Below, piece by piece: positions 50,413-61,736 of a stretch of DNA of 64,000 nt. This DNA is from Chondrosia reniformis. Lineage: Eukaryota; Porifera; Demospongiae; Chondrillida; Chondrillidae. The stretch covers positions 4,962,501 to 5,026,500 of the forward strand of contig OX359200.1 of the NCBI GenBank assembly GCA_947172415.1. Reading direction: 5' to 3'. Each line of letters opens with the position of its first letter. The stretch's first letter is position 1. Below the pieces are notes generated by a model, which saw nothing but the letters and a program-made list of their open reading frames with translations, did no database searches and was not told where the DNA came from. Both the position numbers and the translations under genes were made by a program.

Positions 50413-50635
50413 TCCTACACCAGAGTACATAAATTTTACCACATTTCATTATAAATTAACATGACACTATAATTGTATTAAAATTTACCAGTCACTTGTA
50501 TAACTGTAAATGTTGGGATGTGCAAGAGAAGCACTAGAAACATGGTTAAAATGCTTCTAGGAAGAAACTCTGAGTAAGACACACGAGATATTTACAGGAA
50601 AAGACCAATTTAGTAATGATTTTGAGGTATTTTAT
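50413..50635. other. Gap: right noncoding end of the 15.5-kb element
   Basis: AT-rich sequence between the last stop and the right TIR; no further feature seen. Confidence 0.5.
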
Positions 50636-51329
50636 TAAAAAATATTTTAACGGTTTATATCAGATTGTGTTAAGGGTTTTTTCATCGTCTTCTTCCATTC
50701 TTTTATCTATGAAGTCTCTTATATTAGAGGTGAGTTTTGGTTTCCTTCCATTGCCACCAGCATGATAAATACTTCCAGTGGATTTGTATTTCTTCAGAAA
50801 TTTACTGATCCCTTAATTGTCTGGATGCCTTTAAATTCTCAACAGCAAGCTTTTTTGTTATTGTTGGGGCCCTGTATCCTTCAGCTGCAAGAGCAACGAT
50901 TCTCAATCTTTTGTATTCACCGAACATAGCTTTATAACTGTCAAAACGAGGTAAGTTAGCTCTTGAGTATGCCGAACTTGCTATATATCACTTGCGTGTT
51001 TGTTAATCGTCAGCAATCGGTTGTTTGGGGTGTTGATTTTTATTAAACATCTTGTTAACGTGTGTAAATCGTCAGCGCTTATTTTCGATGCCATTTCGTA
51101 CGTAATTCGATCCAAGTACTATCGAAATTGCGTAGAAGTTCGCTCCCTTCCACATGCCATTTAGCGTGAACTTGGTGCGAAAAACGGTCGAAAAGTGTTC
51201 CCAATTCGATCGAAATACGAGCACATTTCGCACGCAATGTAAACGTTTTTTTTTGTACGTACCGTATGTAGAGGTGCTTACTTGTGTATTTAGTTTCTTG
51301 GCTTTATTGGCTTTATTGGCGCGAAAGCC

Positions 51330-53690
51330 ATGTTGTTTTGGCTCCTTTTTACTCCACTGGATTACAACTTGAATCAGCAACAACAGCTGGAACTGCAGAA
51401 GAAGAGATTTGGTTAGTATATTAGTAGTGTTATAGCTCATTCTCCTATATGAAGTAATAGGTGGGTTCCTCAGCAATGAATGAGGTGAAAAAGGATATAT
51501 CCAGTTTTATTGGAACAAAGTGTCATGAATCATCTAGATTTATAGAACATCGATTGTTATATCCTTAAGTACTTAATTCAGACACCTCTCTCTGTATGCT
51601 ATAGCTACCAACTGGATGGGACTTAGAAACCTTCCTTTACTGCTGTTTCAGTTTTAATGATCTCTACGCTAACTTTAATATATCTTTATTCATATGGTGA
51701 ACTAAATACAGGGTGCAGTTAGGGTAGAGGATGTATTTATTTAATCTTGCCACTGGTCTACACTTGTTAAGATCTGCCAATAATATGTATCTTAAAATTA
51801 TTGAGAAGACATCTTTGAATGCCACCTAATTTACATATACGTATGTCTCTGGTAATACATACAAAATGTACAAACATAACATCAGTCAAACGCTAGAAAG
51901 ATGATTTCTTGATGCTTCAATGTGTGTCTTGTAAGAATCTTATGTGGATTTGGACTGCAGCTGTTTACTGGACTCTCAATTGGGCCATTACTTGATATTA
52001 TTACTTGTGTGTACCAATGTAATGAAACTGCAAGGTCTCAGAAGTATAAGAACTGTAGTCTAGGTGTAATTCATTAAGTTGATAAGCCATGTGCAAACTT
52101 ATGCATAAGTGTGATCATGTCAATGTCTCAATGTCCGATTTGTAGATTACATTCAGTACAATATGATATGTAATATATATGTATATGAGCCAGTGATTAA
52201 AATTTAATTCGATTGTGGTTTTGTAACTTGCACTGTGTTGTAGTTGTAATAGCAGTACGTATATACGTAATTTATAATTTACATATTATGTATACGTATT
52301 ATTTAAATTATATATTCTAGGAAGTAATTGAAAGGTTAAGAGGCGAAAAGGATGCTGATTTGATAAAATCCAGGAATGAATTGAAAGTATTTTAAGCAAT
52401 GTTAAGATTTGGTATAGACTTGTTTATGTAGTAGTTATACTTTTAGGATAAGACTGATGAGGCAAGCAAAAGACTTGAGGCCATGGAAAAGGAAAGAGCT
52501 GCTTTAGAGGAGAGAAATAAAAGCTTCCAAGCTAAAAAGCCATTAAAAATGATTGAAAGTATGTCAACACACCTTAAGTTGGGCCTTCTTGTTGTAATGT
52601 AAATTGAATATACGTAGTACAATACTTTTACTTAGTCAATGTTTATGAACTTATTTATTGTTTTTAATTACAGAGTGTCAGAACATTGAGACACTCTTGA
52701 GGTAAACGTATACATTCAACAGTGCAACCTAATTGTCAAGATTGTTATTACAATGTACAGTGGACGTATACTTTTATATACAGTACTCAGCTCAAAGATG
52801 GCCACTTATCAGTCCTGCAAACAGTTGTGGTTGACCGGGTATCACACAAGTGGAGAGGGATTGCTACCTTTCTCATGTTCTCCATAAACAAAATGGACTC
52901 CAGAGAACATGATTCAGGCAAGGATAAGAAGGAAATATGCTTTAAGATGTTTAGTGAATGGCTGAAGAGAGCTAAAGAAACTGGAGACTTGCCAAGGACA
53001 CTTGGAAGTGTTTGTGAAGCTCTTGATGATCGTGATGAGAAACAAGTAGCCGATGGACTTGTGGCAGCAATACAAAATGCTTGAAGCAACTTGCACAAAA
53101 CTAGTAAAAATAATTTAGAAAGCTGTTTCTTTCTTAGCTTGTATAACTAAGACTTGTGTAGGTACAAACATGTGGCAATAGAAAATGCTTGACATTTAGC
53201 TATTTGGTAAATAACACATAGAATTAACTTCAACTCAACCCTATATCACTTATTATGATAACTATACATGATCTGTTTGATTGCAAGTAACCCATTTGAA
53301 GGTTATTCCTAATAATGACGTCATATAAGTAACCGACCACTGAATCGCCAACTGTGTTGATTATAAAGTGGAGAGACTCGGGAAGAACTCTATGATTACA
53401 ACAACAGCAGCCGAAACTGTAGAAGAAGAGATTTGGTTAGTATAGTGTTCTCCTACGTATATGAAATATATAACATGGGTTCTTAAGCAGTGAATGAGGT
53501 GAAGGATATATATAACCAGTTTTATTGGAAAAGGTGTCATGAGTCATCATCTAGATTTATATATAGAACATCTGTAGTTATATCCTTAAGTTCTTAATAC
53601 AGACACCTCTCTCTGTATGCTATAGCTATACCAACTGAGACTGGGAGACCTTCCTTTCCTCCTTGTATATATCAGTTTTTTTATGCAATG
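51330..53690. repeat. Local tandem duplication around the DEATH-domain gene
   Basis: 51363-51665 and 53397-53690 share GAAGAAGAGATTTGGTTAGTAT, CAGTGAATGAGGTGAA-type blocks and ACACCTCTCTCTGTATGCTATAGC. The left member may hold a first exon (51330-51411, MLFWLLFTPLDYNLNQ), the right member one starting MITTTAAETVEEEIW, but neither phase matches the next known exon. 53107-53395 is also homologous to 28708-28990, including TAATGACGTCA and AACCGACC. Confidence 0.7.
52321..53084 (+). CDS. Coiled-coil plus DEATH-domain protein (5' end uncertain)
   Basis: Four phase-consistent exons: 52321-52386 (EVIERLRGEKDADLIKSRNE), 52447-52558 (KTDEASKRLEAMEKERAALE), 52674-52701 and 52784-53084. The last ends in a domain with KWRGIATFLMFSINKMDSRE, CFKMFSEWLKRAKETG and LGSVCEALDDRDEKQVADGL, the helices and Trp positions of a DEATH domain, an adaptor fold in apoptosis and innate immune signalling. 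The upstream part is a charged coiled coil for oligomerisation. Its 3' flank is shared with the gene ending at 28707. First exon(s) lie upstream but could not be fixed. Confidence 0.75.
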
Positions 53691-53699
53691 TCATATATT

Positions 53700-54036
53700 T
53701 CCATAAGAAAGAATAAGGAGTGCACGTGCTTGCTGCGATTATTATATGAGAATAAAGCCTTGACCATCAGCAACATAATTTCTAATTGATGTTTTGACCC
53801 GGAGGTCTAGATCTTCATCGGCAATATATGAGGATTTATTCTCACTTCCATGCTACATCTACCTGCACTCATTTGCACTCTACTGGTCATGACATCTAGC
53901 AATAATATCTCTTCCATATAAGCACATTCTACTGCTATTCAATTGCATATAATGTATAAGGTATCAAATCAAAACAAAAATGCATTTAATGGCATATCTT
54001 CTCTCTCCTACAGCACATAAGGATACACTTTAACAA
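53700..54036. other. Gap: no gene seen
   Basis: AT-rich; end of the tandem duplication to the 3' end of the minus-strand copy-B gene. Confidence 0.5.
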
Positions 54037-56091
54037 TCATACAGTTTCCAGAAAGGATCGCAAGGAGTTTTTTGGTTCAGAGTGACACAATCTCCTTTCC
54101 TGATCACTGACAGCCAACTTCAGTGCATTCAACTGCCTCTTCCTCCCAGTTGACAGAGCAGGAGACCTTCTCACCTGCTTCTTTGGAGTATCCATTTTGT
54201 GCTTGGATTTTGGTTTGTTCTGTAAATCAAATGAACATGTCTTTTTACAAAAGTGGCAGAGTGCAACCTGGATAGCAGAACGACGTTATAACATGCAATA
54301 TTAGAGCAATTAACATAAATAGATGATAGGGTTTTCTTCTAACGGTGTTAAACCTATCTCTTTGAGATGGTTAGAACATCCAATTCAAAACTGCATGTTT
54401 TTAGATCTGGATCTACCTAACATTTTTATCTTTAGTTTTTAGAGTGTCTTGAGACACAGTTTGTTTCTGAGTATATGTTGGCAGATTGGCCAATCAATGA
54501 AATCTAATGCACCTCAACCCATACAGATGGGTTCTAAAGGAAGCAACGCATGGTCTAGTATAGGAAGGAAGATAAGCTTCACTGTACAAGATCCAGGAAT
54601 GTGATGTTTTAATTTATTAACTTTACACTGTGCTATAAACATACAATCTACAAAAAACACAAGTGCACTTAGAATGTGTTTACTAGTATGGGATTTCTGT
54701 CCTTTGTGTTTTCTCTTAACTCTAAATGATGAGGATTTCCAAGTACGTAATGAGCCACAAAAATGGCAGAATTGAAGAGCAACATGTTCTGGTGGAGCTA
54801 CACAGAGAAAGGAGAGACACACACTATACACTATACATTGTATACACGAGTGAAAACTGGCATATGAAACTATGCTATTTGATTTATTCAATATGAACAT
54901 CTACAGAGGCAATTATTTTGCAAATCAAACTTGTAACACTTACCAACTTTTATTTCTTTGTACTGCCTCAGCAAATTTAGCCTAAGATAAATAGAATATA
55001 TATACATGTACATACAACTGAAAAAACAAACAAATGAATAATTTTTTTACATACATTTGACACTTCTGAAAAAGTTACATACATAGCTATCTAAACTATA
55101 AAGTCCCTAGACAAGATAATACTCTGTTAAAGTACATCAGATATGTGTCATGTGTAACAGAATTTTGGATACAATGACATTTCAGACATTTGTTCTCATT
55201 AATCAGACATATCTACTTATAATACAATTACAGTGGAAACTGGCTAACACAAATATAATTTACACGAATTATCACTTTACGTGAAATACACTAGAAAAAC
55301 ACAGTCCCTATAATACAAAATTTATAAGGAATAAATAATATGTTTTTTTTATTAATATTTATACGTTTTTATTATTCTTATTATTCTTCTTTTCTTATTT
55401 ATTTATGCTTGTATTAATCAGGACACCCAGGTAAACCAACAACTTCAGCTGATGGGTCCTCTTGTTGAAATATCATTAATATCTATCTAGCCATCTAAAA
55501 CTTGCAACTGTTAGTCACAACAACCTTACTAGAAGAATGACCAACACTGTATATGAAGGGAGGGCCCAAGTAGAAGTTACAGTATTAAGACATTTTACCG
55601 ATTCTCAGAATTACTATATACCATTGAGTTTGATTAGAACTCAAGGTGCTTGCGCTTTCTGATAATGAAATTCTTAGACAATAATTTAAAGGCTTTATCA
55701 CTCGAAGTAAAATTTCTGTACACAGGTATGACCTAGTCTGATGAAATCAGACCTTTCATTGCGCAATCACCGATTTCATCAGACTAGGTATGACCACCCT
55801 TTAAATGGAAGCTGCGGGTGAATAGTCAGCGTAGTAGCTCTCTCGGTTAAGATTACTGAATGATTGAAAGAAACTGCGAAGAAATATAAAACCTAACTTA
55901 CGTAGATAGAAGCTCGAAATATAAGTGTGGACATTATCCACCAAATTATATTTGTCTACTTTTAATGATTAATTCTGCCCCAACACTTACACGAGTAACC
56001 TTGATATGGCGCGCGGTCCTATTCGAGAAGCTGACATCAAGAAATCTGTATATCTAGCTTCCTCACTTTCACACTCTGCCTCAGCCATTTA
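54037..56091 (-). pseudogene. Small multi-exon gene, copy B
   Basis: Paralog of 916-2252. First exon near 56091-55997 reads MAEAECESEEARYTDFLMSA. The CHFC exon (54797 leftward) keeps its acceptor, but the phase-0 donor GTAAGT of copy A is CTAAGT here, at about 54670. A terminal exon 54219-54037 after GATTTACAG reads NKPKSKHKMDTPKKQVRRSP then TGRKRQLNALKLAVSDQERR and stops; it is strongly basic. Loss of the donor may inactivate copy B, or a GTAAAC site 15 nt upstream may serve. Function not recognised. Confidence 0.5.
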
Positions 56092-56129
56092 TATGAATTG
56101 CGCAATTAGAACGTATAATCATTTATGTA
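54293..56129. repeat. Segmental duplication, copy B (empty site)
   Basis: Matches 1-2314 and runs without the 6.7-kb element into ATTTATGTACAGCGAGTCAA (56121 on), then CGATCGTTAGCTTCAATATG, shared with 9130 in copy A, then into array 2. A 54-bp foldback (TAGTCTGATGAAATC tips, GTATGACC duplicated) is inserted at 55734-55787. Confidence 0.85.
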
Positions 56130-57556
56130 CAGCGAGTCAAAAGTCAATCAAAGGCGGACGATCGTTAGCTTCAATATGGTAGGAGTGACACTGTCAGATG
56201 TAGTTCAGTTCTGACACTTAAATATTACAGTGTTCGCTTGGACAAATATTTTAAAAGTGCAGTCTAGAGCTATCATATTTTTTATAGTAATTATCTTAAC
56301 ATTTCCTTCACTTTCTATTAAAATATAAAATTATTAGCAATTTATAGCAATGTCTAGTTCAAATTTATGAAGTTTATGAAATTTATAACCAATTATTACT
56401 TATATGTCATACTTACTTTATTGAGCATTGTTTGTATTGACTGAATTGTTTTCTTGTATCTTTCACTGTCTCCTCAACTAATTCAACAAATGAATATTAT
56501 GGATTAACAGGCTGTAAGTATCTGCTTAATGTAGTAGTGTGCATCCATTTTGTTACTGTGTATGTTCCAAGTGAAGTCTGTAATGACAATGACATGTAGA
56601 CCATTAAATTGTAGACTTTAATTTATTGTCATGAACATGGTTTGTATTGATTGAGTTGTTTTCTTGTATCTTTCACTATCCCCTCAACTAATTCAACAAA
56701 TGAATATTACGGATTAACAGAAAGTGAGTGTCTGCTTATTGTATATAGTAGTGTGCATCCATTTTGTTACTGTGTGTGTTCCAAGTGAGGTGTATAATGA
56801 TAATGACATGTATAGAACAGTAGACTGTAATGTAATACTTTATTGACCATTAAATTGTAGACAGAAATGTAACACTTTATTGTTATGAACATTGTTTATA
56901 TTGATTGAGTTGTTTTCTTGTATCTTTCACTATCTCCTCAACTAATTCAACAAATGGATTAACAGGCAGTAAGTATCTGCTTAATGTAGTAATGTACATC
57001 CATTTTGTTACTGTGTGTTTTCCAAGTGAAGTGTAGAATGATAATGACATGTATAAACCATTAAATTGTAGACAGAAATGTAACACTCTATTGTCATAAA
57101 CATTGTTTGTATTGACTGAGTTGTTTTCTTGTATCTTTCACTATCTCCTCAACTAATTCAACAAATGATTATTATGGATTAACAGGCAGTAAGTATCTGC
57201 TTATTGTAGTAGTGTGCATCCATTTTGTTACTGTGTGTGTTCCAAGTGAGGTGTATAATGATAATGACATGTATAGAACAGTAGACTGTAATGTAATACT
57301 TTATATTGACCATTAAATTGTAGACAGAAATGTAACACTTTATTGTTATGAACATTGTTTATATTGATTGAGTTGTTTTCTTGTATCTTTCACTATCTCC
57401 TCAACTAATTCAACAAATGGATTAACAGGCAGTAAGTATCTGCTTAATGTAGTAATGTACATCCATTTTGTTACTGTGTGTGTTCCAAGTGAAGTGCATA
57501 ATGATAATGACATGTATAGACCATGGCCAGTTGACTGTAATGTAACAAGTACATAA

Positions 57557-58378
57557 AAAACATTTACAAAAATGATGTTAGAAGTACGTAGGAATGACAG
57601 TGTTCACTAATGCATCTGCAAAAAGTATTGAAACAAGACACTGATTATATGATAAGGGTTAGTGCGCCCAAACACAGAAGTGTATGGTTAAGTTACTTAA
57701 ATTTCAGTATATATGCAACTTCTGCATGATTAGCCTTATCATATAATCCCTGTCTTGTTTCGATACTTTTTGCAGATGTATTAGTGAACACTGCCATTCC
57801 TACTTCTAACATCAATTTTATAAATGTTTTTTATTTACTTGTATTTCCCCTTGTTTCTTCTTAATATTACTTGTTTTAAATTGATTTGAAAGGTTTCTTA
57901 GCGAAAATCTCAAAATAACGTCTTAGATAGGAGAAATATGCCGAAAACCATGAACTCTTAATTAAAAAATTTGGCGTCCGAGGAGACCACAATTTTCCCT
58001 TTTCACAATTAACATGCTTCTTATAGAGCGCATTCCGATTTAGGGCTGTCTATTCCCTAGTTCTGAAATATTTATGACGATTTATAACTTTTACGTGCCC
58101 TCATAAGTTCGCATATTAGCGCTAGTCTATTCAATAAAAGAAGAAGAAAAAAAATGAATTTTGGAAATGGGTCTATTCCTGGTTAGCCGATTTTTGAACG
58201 CTGTAGAGCGTGTAGAGCGTCGAAACATATTTTGGCATTTAGGAAAGCGTGCATTAATGGCTGCAAATAACCGAATATAACCGAAAATCGCTTCGTTGGT
58301 GATTTATGAGGTGTTACTTGCTAATACATTGGATAGGGCGGCCATTTTTTACCCGGCCATTCCTACTTATATTCTCTG
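57557..58378. mobile_element. Foldback-ended element inside array 2
   Basis: The left 260 bp (57565-57825) is a palindrome containing GCATCTGCAAAAAGTATTGAAAC and its inverse; the right end reads GCCATTCCTACTTATATTCTCTGATA. Same architecture as family A, with diverged sequence. No ORF. Confidence 0.65.
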
Positions 58379-59928
58379 ATACTTTATTGACCATTAAATT
58401 GTAGACAGAAATGTAACACTTGATTGTCATGAACTTTATTTATATTGACTGAGTTGTTTTCTTGTATCTTTTACTATCTCATCAACTAATTCAACAAATG
58501 ATTATTATGGATTAACAGGGAGTGAGTATCTGCTTAATGCAGTAGCATGCATCCATTTTGTTACTGTGTGTGTTCCAAGTAAAGTGTATAATGATAATGA
58601 CATGTATAGACCATTAAATTGTAGACGGTAATGTAATACGTTATTGTTATGAACATTACTTGTATTGACTGAGTTGTTTTCTTGTATCTTTCACTATCTC
58701 CTCAACTAATTCAACAAATGATTCTTATGGATTTACAGCTGGTGAGTATCTGCTTAATGTAGTAGTGTGCATCCATTTGGTTACTGTATGTGTTCCAAGT
58801 GAAGTGTATATTGATAATGACATGTGTAGACCAGTAGACTGTAATGTAATGCTTTTTTGACCATTAAATTATAGACTTTAATGTAACACTTTATTCTCAT
58901 GAACATTGTTTGTATTGACTGAGTTGTTTTGTTGTATCTTTCACTATCCCCTCAACTAATTCAACAAATGAATATTATGGATTAACAGGCAGTAAGTATA
59001 TATCTGTTTAATGTAGTAGCATGCATCCATTTTGTTCCTGTGTGTGTTCCAAGTGAAGTGTATAATGATAATGACATGTAGACCATTAAATTGTAGACTT
59101 TAATGTAACACTTTATTGTCATGAACATTGTTCGTATTGACAGAGTTGTTTTCTTGTATCTTTCACTATCTCCTCAACTAATTCAACAAATGAATATTAT
59201 GGATTAACAGGCAGTAAGTATCTGTTTAATGTAGTAGCGTACTTCCATTTTGTTACTATGTGTGTTCCAAGTGAAGTGTATAATGATAATGACATGTATA
59301 GAACAGTAGACTGTAATGTAATACTTTATTGACCATAAAATTGTAGACAGAAATGTAACACTTTATTGTCATGAATTTTGTTTGTATCGACTGAGTTGTT
59401 TTCTTGTATCTTTCACTATTTCCTTAACTAATTCAACAAACGAATTTTATGGATTAACAGGGAGTGAGTATCTGCTTAATGTAGAAGTGTACATCCATTT
59501 TGTTACTATGTGTGTTCCAAGTGAAGTGCATGTATAATGATAATGACATGTAGAACATTAAATTGTACGTAGAAGTTAATGTAACACTTTATTGTCATAA
59601 ACTGTTTGTATTGACTTAGTTGTTTTCTTGTATCTTTCACTATCCCCTCAACTAATTCTACAAATGAATATTATGGATTAACAGTTTGTGAGTATCAATT
59701 TAATGTAGTAGCATACATCCATTTTGTTACTATGTGTGTTCCAAGTAATGTGTGTAATGATAATGACATGTAGAACATTAAATTGTATGTAGACTTTAAT
59801 GTAACACTTTTTGTCATGAACATTGTTTGTATTGATTGAGTTGTTTTCTTGTATCTTTCACTATCTCCTCAACTAATTCAACAAATGATTATTATGGATT
59901 AACAGCTGGTAAGTAAGTATCTGCTTAA

Positions 59929-60548
59929 CCCTTTATGCGCAAGATAATTACGTGGGCGTAATAATCACCAGAAGTGATATTTAATTGTCACGAGGACACC
60001 ATGAGGCAGGAATTAAAATTCGTCACCTCGATAGGAATGTGGCAACTCTTTATGAGGGTAAAACTTTGATGCCGATTTTTAGCCATATTTTGTTGCTCTA
60101 TTGGCTTCTAAGATGCTCTAATTTTCGAGATATTACCTCTTTTAGTGAAGAAAGTAAGCACGGCTATGTTTTCTAAGTTCCTTCGGGTAAGAAGCTTTCT
60201 CTGACTATCTACGGAAGCAAATTCGGTCAGGAAGAGCCCTGGTTATCCTTTTGTAACGGTATATCTTTATGTAGTATTTTCAAAGCCCTAGAACATTGGA
60301 GAAGCGTCGTAGCCTCAAACAAATTGTTTACCAAACCGTCAAGTGAAGTGTGGCAAGCAGAATAAGGCGCACAAATAAACCACCGTCTTTAGTCTTTGTA
60401 TCACCAACATTTCGGCTGCAGCAGTGTTATGTAACTCTGTAAATCTTACTACAAAACGTCCATGGTATCTTTGACGCAAATATGCGGCACTCGCTATTGA
60501 AGATACCTAATTAATTGACGCAAATATGCGTCACTCGCGCATAAAGGG
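59929..60548. mobile_element. 620-bp TTAA element, copy 2
   Basis: TTAA at 59925-59928 and 60549-60552, tips CCCTTTATGCGCAAG and CTCGCGCATAAAGGG. Almost identical to 15757-16376 and exactly the same length, so both insertions are recent relative to the arrays. Confidence 0.9.
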
Positions 60549-61171
60549 TTAATTAGCGTGCATCCATGACATGTATAGACCATTAAATTTTAGACTGTAA
60601 TATAATATGTTATTGTCATGAACATTGTATTGACTGAGTTATTTTCTTGTATCTTTCACTATCTCCTCAACTAATTTGACAAATGAATATTATGGATTAA
60701 CAGGGAGTAAGTATCTGCTTAATGTAGTATATAATGGTGTGTATCAATTTTGTTACTGTGTGTATTCCAAGTGAAGTGTATAATGATAATGACATGCAGA
60801 CCATTAAATTGTAGACTTTAATGTAACACTTTGTTCTCATGAACATTGTTTGTATTGACTGAGTTGTTTTCTTGTATCTTCCACTATCTCCTCAACTAAT
60901 TCAACAAATGAATATTATGGATATAAAGGGAGTGAGTATCTGCTTTTAATGTAGTAGTGTGCATCCATTTTGTTCCTGTGTGTGTTCCAAGTGAAGTGTA
61001 TAATGATAATGACATGTAGACCATTAAATTGTAGACAGAAATGTAACACTTTATTGTCATGAGTATTGTTTATATTGACGAAGTTGTTTTCTTGTATCTT
61101 TCACTATCTCCTCAACTAATTCAACAAATGATTATTATGGATTAACAGGGAGTGAGTGTCTGCTTAATGTA

Positions 61172-61736
61172 CCGTATGCATACAAATTTTCGCGGTACAT
61201 AAATTTCACGATTTTCACAAATCAGCATGGGTTTGTGAAAATAAAAACACGAAAATTTCTCCATATACCTAGGCCTTTCTGTTGATTTCTGTAATTATGC
61301 ACACTATTGAGCCACTTTGCCATAGAAACATGGAGCAAATGAGGATATGATACGCAGAACGTGGCCAACAATTAGACCATCTTTCTTGACTGCCACTGCG
61401 TGAGGATCTTTCATGTTCCTAGCTTCCCGTTCGCCCTGCAGAACTGCTCCTACTGAAGCCGACCAGACATCCTTGTATATATACATGATACCCACGAACG
61501 CAGCTACGTAGATAAAACGAAGACATATCTAGAGCCTGTCAGCAGTGTTCCTCCAAAGTGTCTATAGCGAGATCATTCGGTAAACGTTTGAGTTCTCCAG
61601 CTGCAGATGTTGATACCATGTGCACAAAGGAGTCAATCTTCAGGTACACTCAGGACTTCGCGAAAAATAAAGCTAAAATACCCACTTGAGGGTAAATCGT
61701 GAAATATACGTCCAGCGACAATTTGTATGCATACGG
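61172..61736. mobile_element. TA-flanked element carrying a HIRAN-like fragment
   Basis: Perfect 17-bp inverted tips CCGTATGCATACAAATT with TA on both sides. A minus-strand frame at 61495-61304 reads YKDVWSASVGAVLQGEREAR then NMKDPHAVAVKKDGLIVGHV, which resembles a HIRAN-type domain (E-N-x-D-x-A-V-A-V then VGH(V/I)). It looks like a host gene fragment captured by a mariner-type MITE. Confidence 0.7.

Larger units (their letters stand above)
35125..50671. mobile_element. 15.5-kb DNA transposon with 36-bp perfect TIRs
   Basis: Termini 35125-35160 and 50636-50671 are perfect inverted copies starting AACACAATCTGATATAAACC. AAGG flanks both sides (35121-35124, 50672-50675); TTAAGG could be read if the last TT is counted. 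It contains two divergently transcribed genes (44059 leftward to 35769, 44234 rightward to 50412) whose splice phases are consistent throughout. It does not show Polinton hallmarks (no polymerase B or retroviral-type integrase seen). Noncoding ends of roughly 0.64 kb (left) and 0.22 kb (right) hold AT repeats and a hairpin (AGGGGCTGCC…GGCAGCCCCT near 35453). Confidence 0.9.
34374..50927 (-). pseudogene. Tc1/mariner transposase split by a 15.5-kb element
   Basis: The N-terminal HTH half is at 50927-50676 (MFGEYKRLRIVALAAEGYRA; later NGRKPKLT and DDEKTL) with a frameshift near 50815. The catalytic half is at 35120-34374, with IYSDETT, IQDNDPKHTS and SPDANPIENMW, the expected D, D and E positions of the Tc1 family. 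A stop lies near 35070 just before MTILKCRSELGW. Removing 35125-50671 and one AAGG joins DDEKTL directly to KELQQKLQ in frame, which proves the interruption. Confidence 0.9.

Noticed and set aside
35125-50671. Polinton/Maverick identity for the 15.5-kb element
   Set aside because: Length and a possible 6-bp duplication fit, but no polymerase B, retroviral-type integrase, packaging ATPase or capsid gene is visible, and the ends are not AG-type.
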